A stretch of 64,000 nucleotides of DNA, taken from Onthophagus taurus. Its lineage: Eukaryota; Arthropoda; Insecta; Coleoptera; Scarabaeidae. This document shows, piece after piece, positions 55,801 to 64,000 of this stretch. The DNA is taken from contig NC_091966.1 in the NCBI RefSeq assembly GCF_036711975.1, positions 39,005,501-39,069,500 of the forward strand. Reading direction: 5' to 3'. The stretch's first letter is position 1. Every line of letters begins with the position of its first letter. The notes beneath the pieces are model-generated. The model did not search any database, was not told the origin of the DNA, and was given only the letters and a program-made list of their open reading frames with translations. A program made the position numbers and the translations under genes.

Positions 55801-57279
55801 AGGAATGAAAAAAATAATTTTTGGGTATTAAAACTAAATTAAATTTGCTACAAAACGGTTTTTAAATCATCTTGATATCTTAATTACTTTTTGAGATATG
55901 ATGGTTTTAAATTGGTATTTATAATCTTAACCTGTCATAAGTGGATATACAGAGATGAATTAAAAAAATCACCACGTCAATATTTATAGGAATAAAGAAA
56001 TGATTTTCTACACATTAAATCTTAATGAAATTTGCTTTAAAATGGTTTTTGTTTCATGGGGATATCACAATTCGTTTTTGAGATATTACGAATTAAGTTG
56101 CATTTGTGTCAAGTTAACCTCAACATCAATAGGGTTAAATTTAATGGTGATATCATCAGGATTTATAGGAATGAAAAAAATATTATTTGGGTACTAAAAC
56201 TAAATTAAATTTGCTACAACGCTGTTTTTAAATAATCTTGATATCTCAATTACGTTTTGAGATATGATTTTTCCCAAATTTGGTAGTCACTTCAATTTTA
56301 TTAATAATGATAAAATTATATTTACCTAGAAAAGTTGCTGATGGTGAATTATAAGCTAAATATTCCTTATTTGATGCCCAAGCGGGAAATTCCGATTGCT
56401 GTAAAGGTGCAGAGCTTTCAGTTTCATCATCGCGTTTCCATGGTAAAACGCTTTCAGTGGCTGTAGGCGTTGTGACGCGCATCAAATCAACGCCTGAAAC
56501 ACCCACGCAAATAACGTTAGAAAAATGATCGAGACCCGAAAAGTGGGAGTTTGTTCCATTATCGTCGTTTACTTCGTATACGTTCAAGAAGTTTGCGAAC
56601 GCATGACAACAATCAAAAACTAACTACAACTCATGGAAAACTATTACAAGTAGATTAGTAGTGAGAGATAAATAAAGTTTCGAATTGAAATTTCGTGTAC
56701 GTACCATCGATTGAAGCTTTCGACAGTCGCCTACCACTGTCTGAGAAAAGACTGTCATCTGTAACTGAATATATACGACATAGATAGTGCCAGTTTCCGA
56801 AAGGAAAAGGTTTTTAAAGTTAAAATATGTAGCAAGCAAGAAACATTTAAGGACTTACGAAAATATACAGATAATCATGCAATCAAGCAATTAAATAAAT
56901 TAAATTGTGTTAATAACGCTTTATTAAAAAATTTTCGTGTATTGTAAATCTTTTAGAATCAACTCTAAAGGGTGCTCTTCTAAAAAAAAAGAAAATTCTA
57001 TGTGATATAACCATTCTATCTGGAAAGGGAGGGACACATGTTCGAATCATTTCGAAGCTTAATAAAATTTTTTTTTATAATCAATTCTTTTTGGCTAAAA
57101 TAGCGTACCGTTACTAAGAACGTAGTGCGCACCAAAAACGCCTCTTTCCCTGCGCCAGGGTAAGAAGCCATCAAATGGCAAAGGCCTTCGGGGCCTCTTT
57201 GCCTCGTTGGACGGATTCTGTTGACTCGAAATGCTACCACCACCTTCGGTGCCGCTGCTCGCGGGTGCTTCTTCGCTGG
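52898..57279 (-). CDS. 3' exons of an unidentified Ser-rich protein gene
   Basis: Exons by eye: 57279-57109, 56758-56705, 56619-56326, 54152-53775 and 53136-52898 (stop TAA). The first three internal exons are 171, 54 and 294 bases, all phase 1 to phase 1 with GT-AG borders, and joins are smooth (e.g. 'SATFL' + G + 'GLDYPRSSV'). The protein has a Pro/Arg block 'RPLPFDGFLPWRRERGVFG', 'DSLFSDSGRRLSKASID', a more folded 'FDCCHAFANFLNVYEVND' ... 'NVICVGVSGVDLMRVTT', then Ser/Thr/Pro-rich low-complexity sequence with 'RRES' and 'RRGS' motifs (basophilic kinase sites) and an acidic Ser-rich end. Donor of the fourth exon is weak; without splicing the frame stops at 53755, so an alternative C-terminus is possible. 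The 5' part is outside what I can find. I do not recognise the family. Confidence 0.6.
54172..56280 (+). repeat. ~367-bp tandem array filling an intron
   Basis: The landmark TTTGCTTTAA(A)ATGG starts at about 54201, 54568, 54935, 55301, 55668 and 56032, spacing 364-367, about 5.7 units. Units share TTTTTGAGATATGATT and GTCATAAGTGGATATACAGA. The units are similar but not identical. It occupies almost the whole intron between exons 56326 and 54152, leaving only short splice-site flanks. Confidence 0.9.
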
Positions 57280-57309
57280 CTAAAAATTCGTGGTAACGTC
57301 GCAAAACGT

Positions 57310-58008
57310 GACCGTTTCAGTTACTTAGTGTCCATGATTCCTTGCGAATAAGAATCGAAAAACCCACAACCAAAAAAACGACACACACACACACAATTCA
57401 AGTATAATCAAAAACAAAGTCTCTCATGCGACACTCAATAAGAGAAAATTAGTGGACGATGCAAGATTTTTGATGCATGGTTTTGATTCTGTTAGTTTTG
57501 TTATGATTACGGAAGCATAAATGACGACCAGCCTCTTGGTGATTTTGATCTTATATTCAAATCACGAAGAAATTCGTAATTTTAAATGTAAGAACTTTTT
57601 TTTAAATGAAGTTATTAGTGATCATACGTGAAATGATTTAGTAATGAAACGAGTGATTTATTATTATATGAGGTGTTTTATACTAGTATATAAACCTTCA
57701 GATAGTTGTAAATATTCTTTTTTCTTAGAGCATATTTATTGTTTAAAGCATATTTGTACTTCAAAGCTAAACTGTACTAGATGGAGATGAATAATATTAA
57801 AAGTTTATGAACAATTGTAAAATAATGTTAGATACTATACACTAGTGAATTTCGATACATTTTATTGTCCTTTAATGTTCTAATCGTAAGATATCACTTG
57901 TAAAGTCGATACGAAGTAATTTTAAAAATTTTCGATATCAGATAACCTCAATTTAAATTTTTCAAAATTATTTATTTAAATCTTTATCTACCCGGTTCAA
58001 ACCTATTG
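57310..58008. other. Region between unidentified gene exon and copia element
   Basis: No coding sequence supported. A short (AC)n run lies near 57379-57392. Probably an intron of the unidentified minus-strand gene or its 5' flank, which would put the copia insertion in that intron or promoter. Confidence 0.4.
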
Positions 58009-58013
58009 AAAAC

Positions 58014-58183
58014 TGTTAGAATAGTTAGGCAACTTAATATACAAAAATATGTGTAACGAAAAAAAAGAGACGCCGAGTTTAGTGTTAAAAGTTCTTGTTA
58101 ATAAATTAATGTAAAAACATTATAGTAAAAATAAAGTGTTTAGTTCGAACGCCAAACTTTCATTTAGAAGCAAAGTCTCATCA
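58014..58183 (+). repeat. Copia 5' LTR
   Basis: 170 bp, TG...CA ends, identical to the 3' LTR. It contains AATAAA near 58130, a likely polyadenylation signal. Confidence 0.95.
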
Positions 58184-58197
58184 GGTTATGGGCCCAG
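58184..58197 (+). promoter_or_regulatory. Copia primer-binding site
   Basis: GGTTATGGGCCCAG follows the 5' LTR directly. It is the reverse complement of the initiator tRNA-Met anticodon-stem-loop segment CTGGGCCCATAACC, pointing to priming by an internally cleaved tRNA rather than by the tRNA 3' end. Confidence 0.85.
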
Positions 58198-58282
58198 ATT
58201 ACGGCAGCTCGTACGGAAAATAACCCAAAACGGAAAAATATATTTTGAGGTTAGGTAGAAGTAAAGTTGGCGGGAAAAGAAC

Positions 58283-61200
58283 ATGGATCTAGAAAAAGGA
58301 AGACATCCGTTGTTCGACGGAACAAATTTCGATAATTGGAAATTTCGGGTAATGGTTTTATTGGAAGAAAAAGAATGTATAAACAATTTAAAGGAAATGC
58401 CCGCAGAGTATAAGGTTGGAATTAATGATACAGTAGATGAAAAGACGAGAAAAGAAAAGGAAATTGAAAAATGGTTAAAAATGGATAGAAAATGTAAGTC
58501 ATTAATCACTCAATTGGTAGCTGATAGTCATCTCGAGTATATAAAAGACAAAAGTACGGCACATGAGATGTGGAAATCATTAACACTTAATTTTGAACAG
58601 AAAGGAATAGCTAATCAGTTATTGTTAAGAAAGAAATTACTAACTATGAAGCTTGATCCAGCATGTAAAACCATGGACGATCATTTCATGGAATTTGACA
58701 AAATCGTAAGGGAACTTAAGTCTACGGGAGCCACGTTAGAAGAATTGGATATTGTATGTCATCTTCTACTTACGATGCCAGCGGATTATGGTGTGGTGGT
58801 TATAGCGTTAGAAACACTCTCTCCGGAGAACCTTAGCTTGAGTTTTGTCAAAACTCGTTTGAAAGATGAAGAAAACAAGCGGAGATCTACAGAACAAAAT
58901 GGTAAAACGGAAACGCAACCAGTTGCATTTGCGACACCAGCAAATAAAAACAAATTTAAGTCAAATGAAATTAAGAAAAGCTTTCCATACAAATGTCATC
59001 ATTGTGGCAAAGTCGGGCACAAAAAGATTGATTGTTGGAAATTAAAGAATGAACGAACAACAAAGGCAGCAAATGTTGCGGACGCTGAAGAAGTGGAATA
59101 TAGTTTTTCGGCACACACTGATGGAATGAATCTAAACTGGTGTCTGGATTCGGGAGCATCAGAACATTTGGTTAAAGGAGAAAAGAATTTAAAGAACATA
59201 AGAAACCTAAAGAAAGATGTAAGAATCAAAGTAGCCAAGACAGGTGAGGAATTGATATCTAAAAGAATGGGTGATTTAAACGTAATATCAATGGTAAGTG
59301 ATCAAAAACATAAAATAACTATCAAAGATTGTTTGATCGTACCGGGGTTGGATATTAACTTATTATCAGTACGTAAATTAGAAATGAGTAATTTTACTGT
59401 AGTATTTGAAAAAGGAACAGGAAAAGTTATTAAAAATAATAAAATAGTTGCTATGGCAACCAGAACGAATAAGTTGTATGAACTTGATTTTATAAGTGAA
59501 AAAGAATATGGTTTAGTAACGATGCTGAATGAATCTGAAGTTGAACTGTGGCACAGAAGGTTGGGACATATTAGCAATTCAAATTTAGAGAAATTGAACA
59601 AGTTGGTAAATGGATTGAATTGTAAACCGAATGCAAAACTAAGTTTCTGTGAGACATGCGTAAAAGGTAAACAAACGAAACTGCCTCATAAACAAGAAAG
59701 GTATAGAGCAAAAAGACCGTTGCAATTGATTCACAGTGATTTATTTGGTCCAATAAAAGAGTCACACGATAATAAGAAATATGTATTAACATTTATAGAT
59801 GATTTCACTCACTTTACTGTAGCGTATGCATTGAAAGCTAAAAGTGAAACGTTTAATTATTTCAAGAAGTATGAGTCAATGGCTAAAGCGCATTTTAATT
59901 CTTCAATTAGCCGTTTTCGTTGTGACAATGGTCGAGAATACATATCAAATGAAATGAAAGAACATTTTGAAAAGCAAGGTATTCAGTTTGAATTTACGGT
60001 AAGGTATACACCGGAACAGAATGGTGTTGCAGAGCGGATGAACCGCACAATTATAGAAAAAGCGAGATGTATGTTGCTGGATACTGATTTGGAAAAGGGT
60101 TTTTGGACTGAAGCGGTTCGCTCAGCAGTTTATTTGATAAATAGATCACCTACAACTGCATTAGAAAAGGTTGTACCATCTGAATTGTGGTATGGACATA
60201 AGCCAAATCTAGACAAACTTAAGGTATTTGGTTGCACTGGTTATTTAAAAATCCCATCTGAATTAGTAGAGAGTAAATTTGCAAGTAAATCCCTGAAAGT
60301 ATTTATGATAGGTTACTGTCCAAATGGATATCGGTTATATTGTCCGAGTAACAAGAAAATATATACTGGAAGAGATGTAATATTCAATGAATTTAAATAC
60401 AATTTTGATACACAAAAATTAATTGTAAATGTTGACAAAGATGAAGTAAGTTCAGATGATGGCGAACAGGAAAGAATAATAGAAGAAAACATAGAACAGA
60501 AGATCGCAATAAAAGAGAACACCGAAACAGAAACAGAAGAACGAAAAGAAGCACGCCAAAGGAGAAGACCTAAATATCTAGATGACTATGCAGTGTACGC
60601 ATTGAATGCTGAAACATTTGTACATGAAGCTCCACAAGATTATGAAGAGATCGAAAATAGAGAAGATAAGAAACATTGGTTGGAAGCTGTTGATGAAGAG
60701 TTAAAATCTTTAAAAACAAATAATACATGGACGTTACAAGAATTACCAGATAATAAGAGAGCAATTGAAAGTAAATGGGTGTTTAAAGTAAAGAAGAATG
60801 AAAAGGATGAACCAGTAAGACACAAGGCTAGACTCGTTATCAAGGGATGTTCTCAACGGAAGGGATATGATTACAATGAAACATATGCGCCTGTTGCACG
60901 TTTGACAACCGTTAGAACATTATTGTCAATAATTAGTACTCATAATCTGTTTGCATACCAATTGGATGTGAGAAATGCGTTTCTGCATGGCGATTTGGAA
61001 GAAGAAATTTATATGAAAATTCCACAAGGAATAACTGAAAATTCGAATATGGTATGCAAACTTAACAAGACGTTGTATGGGTTAAAGCAGGCACCGAGAG
61101 CCTGGAATGAGAAGTTTAATAATTTTATAGTGACACGGGGATTTAAAAGATCTCAAAACGATTTCTGTTTGTACACAAACTCAAAAGAAAAGGTTTATTT

Positions 61201-62155
61201 ATTGTTGTATGTGGATGACATTATAATTGCAGGTCACAAGAAAGATTTTATGCAACAAACAATAAAAAATTTGAAAGACAATTTCCAAATGACAGAATTG
61301 GGAAAATTAAACTTCTTCTTGGGAATAAAAATACAAGAAACAACGAGAGGATTGTTTTTGTCACAATCGTCTTATTCAAGGTCACTTTTAAGAAAATTTA
61401 ATATGGAAGAGTGCAAACCATCAAAAACGCCAATTGACGCAAAATTGTATGATGAAAATACTGAAGGTACGTGTATTGTGGATGAAAAGCCTTATAGGCA
61501 ATTGATTGGCTGTCTGATGTATTTAATGCTAACAACAAGACCTGACTTGAGTGTAGCGGTAAATTATTATAGCCGCTACCAAAGTAATGCAACTGAAGAA
61601 CAATGGCGGGGATTGAAACGAATACTTCGATACATAAAGGGAACATTGGATTATGGATTGTTTTACGAACGATCGAATAAAAAGGAAGTGTTGGTTTCAT
61701 ATGCAGATGCCAATTGGGCGACTGATAGGGATAGAAAGTCAACGAGTGGATATATAATTGAAGTTTATGGAGCAGTGGTTCACTGGACAACTAGAAAACA
61801 AACGTCGGTGGCTTTGTCGTCGACAGAAGCCGAATATGTGGCCCTGGCTACGGCTGCTACTGAACTTATTTGGTTGAAAGAATTGTTAGACGACATGGGG
61901 GTTAAGATTGAGATTCCTGTTGTAATGTTTGAAGATAATCAGTCTGTTATCTACTTGTTGGACAAATGGGAGCATAAGCGATTGAAGCATGTTGATGTTA
62001 AGTACAATTTTGTGCGGGATTTGTGTATGAATGGGATTGTTGATGTAAAGTATGTTCCAACAGATAATCAAAAGGCGGACATTATGACAAAAGGTCTGAG
62101 TCACGGTAAATTTGTAGAATTCCGAACGTCTTTAAATATTGTAAATTCTTTTTGA
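58283..62155 (+). CDS. Copia Gag-Pol polyprotein
   Basis: A single frame of 1290 residues. Gag (~1-230) ends in a CX2CX4HX4C knuckle (residues 238-251, 'CHHCGKVGHKKIDC'). The aspartic protease has 'DSGAS' at ~289. The pre-integrase 'LWHRRLGH' zinc-binding region is at ~418. Integrase D486, D548, E584 form the DDE triad with 35 residues between the last two, as in the family. The reverse transcriptase has Asp 895 ('LDVRNAFLHG') and YVDD at 976-979. RNase H has Asp 1142 ('YADANW'), the Glu of 'SSTEAEYVAL' near 1188 and Asp 1218. Domain order is the copia type, integrase before RT. No stop, frameshift or missing catalytic residue was seen. The gag/pol ratio is set in copia by splicing, not by a frameshift, consistent with one ORF. 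A recently active element. Confidence 0.95.
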   Translation: MDLEKGRHPLFDGTNFDNWKFRVMVLLEEKECINNLKEMPAEYKVGINDTVDEKTRKEKEIEKWLKMDRKCKSLITQLVADSHLEYIKDKSTAHEMWKSLTLNFEQKGIANQLLLRKKLLTMKLDPACKTMDDHFMEFDKIVRELKSTGATLEELDIVCHLLLTMPADYGVVVIALETLSPENLSLSFVKTRLKDEENKRRSTEQNGKTETQPVAFATPANKNKFKSNEIKKSFPYKCHHCGKVGHKKIDCWKLKNERTTKAANVADAEEVEYSFSAHTDGMNLNWCLDSGASEHLVKGEKNLKNIRNLKKDVRIKVAKTGEELISKRMGDLNVISMVSDQKHKITIKDCLIVPGLDINLLSVRKLEMSNFTVVFEKGTGKVIKNNKIVAMATRTNKLYELDFISEKEYGLVTMLNESEVELWHRRLGHISNSNLEKLNKLVNGLNCKPNAKLSFCETCVKGKQTKLPHKQERYRAKRPLQLIHSDLFGPIKESHDNKKYVLTFIDDFTHFTVAYALKAKSETFNYFKKYESMAKAHFNSSISRFRCDNGREYISNEMKEHFEKQGIQFEFTVRYTPEQNGVAERMNRTIIEKARCMLLDTDLEKGFWTEAVRSAVYLINRSPTTALEKVVPSELWYGHKPNLDKLKVFGCTGYLKIPSELVESKFASKSLKVFMIGYCPNGYRLYCPSNKKIYTGRDVIFNEFKYNFDTQKLIVNVDKDEVSSDDGEQERIIEENIEQKIAIKENTETETEERKEARQRRRPKYLDDYAVYALNAETFVHEAPQDYEEIENREDKKHWLEAVDEELKSLKTNNTWTLQELPDNKRAIESKWVFKVKKNEKDEPVRHKARLVIKGCSQRKGYDYNETYAPVARLTTVRTLLSIISTHNLFAYQLDVRNAFLHGDLEEEIYMKIPQGITENSNMVCKLNKTLYGLKQAPRAWNEKFNNFIVTRGFKRSQNDFCLYTNSKEKVYLLLYVDDIIIAGHKKDFMQQTIKNLKDNFQMTELGKLNFFLGIKIQETTRGLFLSQSSYSRSLLRKFNMEECKPSKTPIDAKLYDENTEGTCIVDEKPYRQLIGCLMYLMLTTRPDLSVAVNYYSRYQSNATEEQWRGLKRILRYIKGTLDYGLFYERSNKKEVLVSYADANWATDRDRKSTSGYIIEVYGAVVHWTTRKQTSVALSSTEAEYVALATAATELIWLKELLDDMGVKIEIPVVMFEDNQSVIYLLDKWEHKRLKHVDVKYNFVRDLCMNGIVDVKYVPTDNQKADIMTKGLSHGKFVEFRTSLNIVNSF

Positions 62156-62166
62156 ATATATAAGTT

Positions 62167-62175
62167 GTGAGGGGG
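62167..62175 (+). promoter_or_regulatory. Copia polypurine tract
   Basis: GTGAGGGGG lies immediately before the right LTR, the position of the plus-strand DNA primer in LTR retrotransposons. Confidence 0.75.
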
Positions 62176-62345
62176 TGTTAGAATAGTTAGGCAACTTAAT
62201 ATACAAAAATATGTGTAACGAAAAAAAAGAGACGCCGAGTTTAGTGTTAAAAGTTCTTGTTAATAAATTAATGTAAAAACATTATAGTAAAAATAAAGTG
62301 TTTAGTTCGAACGCCAAACTTTCATTTAGAAGCAAAGTCTCATCA
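62176..62345 (+). repeat. Copia 3' LTR
   Basis: 170 bp, identical to 58014-58183, followed by the AAAAC target duplication. Confidence 0.95.
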
Positions 62346-62350
62346 AAAAC

Positions 62351-63410
62351 GATAATCTTGACTTAATTAACAAAGAAAATAATCAATATTTGTATGGATT
62401 AATGAAATTTGGATGAAAACTTACAAAACTAATTTGAACATATTGGAAAATTTATCGTTGAAATCAGAAGAAAATGAATAGATATTTGAAAATTAATTTA
62501 AAAGAGGATCAAAATTATGAAATATCATGCATGATTATAAATAATTTTAAAATTTTTAAATAATAATTTGACAAATTGAATTAGAGATATTTCAAATGTC
62601 AAAGTTGGTAACATTGAAAAAACTAAAGTACAAGTTTCAAGCCGATGAATTTAACCAATCAGGAGACGTTATTTGAAAATTTAACATTCGAAAAACGGAA
62701 TTTATCAACAATATGGTGGTTCTGTTGTCTGAAGAGACGCACGCATTTTTTTTGCTCTCCAAAAAAATAAATTAAATCAACGTTTAACGAGTGTAAAATA
62801 AAACATCCGTTCCTATCCAACCACTGAAGAAAACAATCGATCCTGTTCCTATCGAAGAATCCAACAGTTCCTGTCACGAAGAAAATATCCTGAGTTTGAC
62901 CTCCAAAGTTTTCATAAAAACAAACTGGCTAAGTTAAGTTATTTTTTTTAATAATTTATTGTTTTGTTGATTCAAACTTTAAAAAACTCTTCTTACCTTC
63001 AATACGAAAAGTTTTTGAGGTTAGGATTACAATTTCCTTAATTAATTTAATTTTTCACGAGTTTAAAACCATAACAATATCCGAGTTGATAAATATTACT
63101 TCGTATTAACTAATCTAGAGAATTTGTTTCTTATATTCAGTAAATTCTGTTAATTTTGTCGACAACATTTCATCTTAAGTTTCAGTTTCTCTGGACAGTG
63201 TTGCTTGAACCTGCTTTTGACCTTGAGATATAATTCGACTATTATATTTGAATATTTAAATTTCTCAATTTAATAAAAATCAATTTATTATTAACACTTA
63301 GTTATGTCATTTTTATTAAAATAATTCTTTTCGAAAGATGGCACATTGCTATGGATCTAATAAGCCAGAATCTCAAACAGACTTAATTGATTCATCATAC
63401 AATGATACTG
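62351..63410. other. AT-rich DNA between copia and LINE 3' fragment
   Basis: No gene, RNA or repeat structure seen. The small open frame near 62659-62877 (minus) has no motif. Confidence 0.4.
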
Positions 63411-63414
63411 AGCT

Positions 63415-64000
63415 GAAATATGATAAATAGATGCAAAAATCTGAAATCAAAAATGATAGAAAAGTTGTACGTAAGCAATAATATTTTGAACGTATCAGAA
63501 ATACCAGGACTAATAGTCAATGTTCACAAAACGAAGGAGATGAGAAGGAGAGGATCAATAGTAGAGAATAGAAGAGACTTGGAACGAAATGAAGCATTCG
63601 TTTACCTTAGTAGCATTGTTGGGTTGAAAGATGGAGGGGCAGAGAAGAATGTGAAAAAACGAATATAAAAAGCAGCTGGTGCGTTCTGGCGAAATAAGAA
63701 CATTTCAAAAAGAACAAAATTTCGCTTGTTCAACAGCAAAATAAAGTCAGTCCTCCTGTATGGGTGTGAAACATGGAAGGTCGCCAAAGTGATGTTGAAC
63801 AAATTACAAGTGTTCGTTAATCAATACCTGCGACGCATTACAACAAATCAACTACCGATTAATGACCAAATCAAGGAGAGGAAATGGCGTTAGCTGGGCT
63901 ATACATTAATCAAGCCTCATAGAGCAGTTGAAATGTCAGCGCTTGACTAGAAACACCAAGGAGCGAGGAGATGAGGGCTCCCAAGAAAAACGCGGAAGAA
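63415..64000 (+). pseudogene. LINE relic, RT tail and C-terminus, cut by window end
   Basis: Plus-strand frames read 'PGLIVNVHKTKEMRRRGS', 'NEAFVYLSSIVGLKDGGAEK' (the 'FVYLGS' block), 'RTKFRLFNSKIKSVLLYGCE' with 'TWKV', 'LQVFVNQYLRRI', and finally 'GLPRKTRKK'-like end. This is the thumb and C-terminal region of RTE/CR1-like elements ('SVLLYGCETW'). Premature stops are present (e.g. near 63666). The element may continue beyond the window. Confidence 0.75.

Larger units (their letters stand above)
58014..62345 (+). mobile_element. Intact Ty1/copia LTR retrotransposon
   Basis: 4332 bp, flanked by a 5-bp target duplication AAAAC (58009-58013 and 62346-62350). The LTRs are 170 bp each, begin TGTTAG and end CATCA, and are identical base for base on my reading. 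Right after the left LTR is GGTTATGGGCCCAG, complementary to the anticodon arm of initiator tRNA-Met, as in Drosophila copia, which uses a half-tRNA primer. A purine tract GTGAGGGGG precedes the right LTR. A single uninterrupted ORF lies between. All parts needed for movement seem present. Confidence 0.95.

Noticed and set aside
57095-57304. ORF starting at 57304 as a gene start
   Set aside because: The apparent start codon is TTG, and an in-frame stop lies just upstream; a strong acceptor (TTTTTAG) at 57280 explains the open frame as an internal exon.
58186-62104. Many minus-strand ORFs across the copia element
   Set aside because: All are antisense to the intact Gag-Pol frame and carry no motif.
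1-64000. tRNA and rRNA genes
   Set aside because: I looked for B-box-like GGTTCGAATCC strings and cloverleaf ends; the only tRNA-related match is the copia primer-binding site.

Overview
The window looks like AT-rich insect nuclear DNA, with a beetle as my guess from overall character only. It has spliced genes with GT-AG introns, insect-like protein variants, many decayed non-LTR, Tc1/mariner, hAT and Penelope-like relics, and one intact copia retrotransposon. No rRNA, tRNA, CRISPR array or prokaryotic signal was seen.

Layout. 1-2.8 kb: retroelement scraps. 2.8-3.6 kb: a small leucine-rich-repeat membrane protein (-). 3.8-17.8 kb: repeat-dominated, including a mariner-like element with long inverted repeats nested inside a LINE, several unfamiliar transposase-like relics, and a LINE with an internal 551-bp tandem duplication. 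17.8-18.1 kb: NDUFB1 (complex I subunit) preceded by an overlapping 49-codon ORF, a possible bicistronic mRNA. 18.2-26.5 kb: a rearranged block in which the NDUFB1/KLHDC4 3' junction occurs three times. KLHDC4 lies between inverted arms made of a ~200-bp satellite and ending in hAT transposon sequence.

27.1-40.4 kb: a complete seven-exon IFT172 (-), 1744 codons by my splice model. One intron holds a 266-bp dimeric satellite array inside an RTE-like LINE; another holds a Jockey-like LINE. A perfect palindromic X-box (RFX site) lies 69 bp upstream of its start codon. 40.9-47.3 kb: a complete four-exon FBXO25/32 (atrogin-1-type F-box) gene (-), with Tc1 and Penelope-like debris in its large intron. 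47.3-52.9 kb: intergenic DNA with short tandem repeats carrying a TAGATGGCGCT motif, LINE RNase H remains and a 59-bp minisatellite.

52.9-57.3 kb: 3' exons of a gene I could not identify (-), Ser-rich, with phase-1 symmetrical exons and one intron filled by a 367-bp tandem array. 58.0-62.35 kb: an apparently intact, very young copia element with identical LTRs. 63.4-64 kb: the 3' end of another LINE, cut by the window edge.

The host genes are functionally diverse housekeeping genes (respiration, cilium assembly, ubiquitination) and form no pathway. Most sequence between and inside them is transposon or satellite DNA. Splice models were made by eye from GT-AG signals, reading-frame phase and family knowledge; nothing was aligned or searched.
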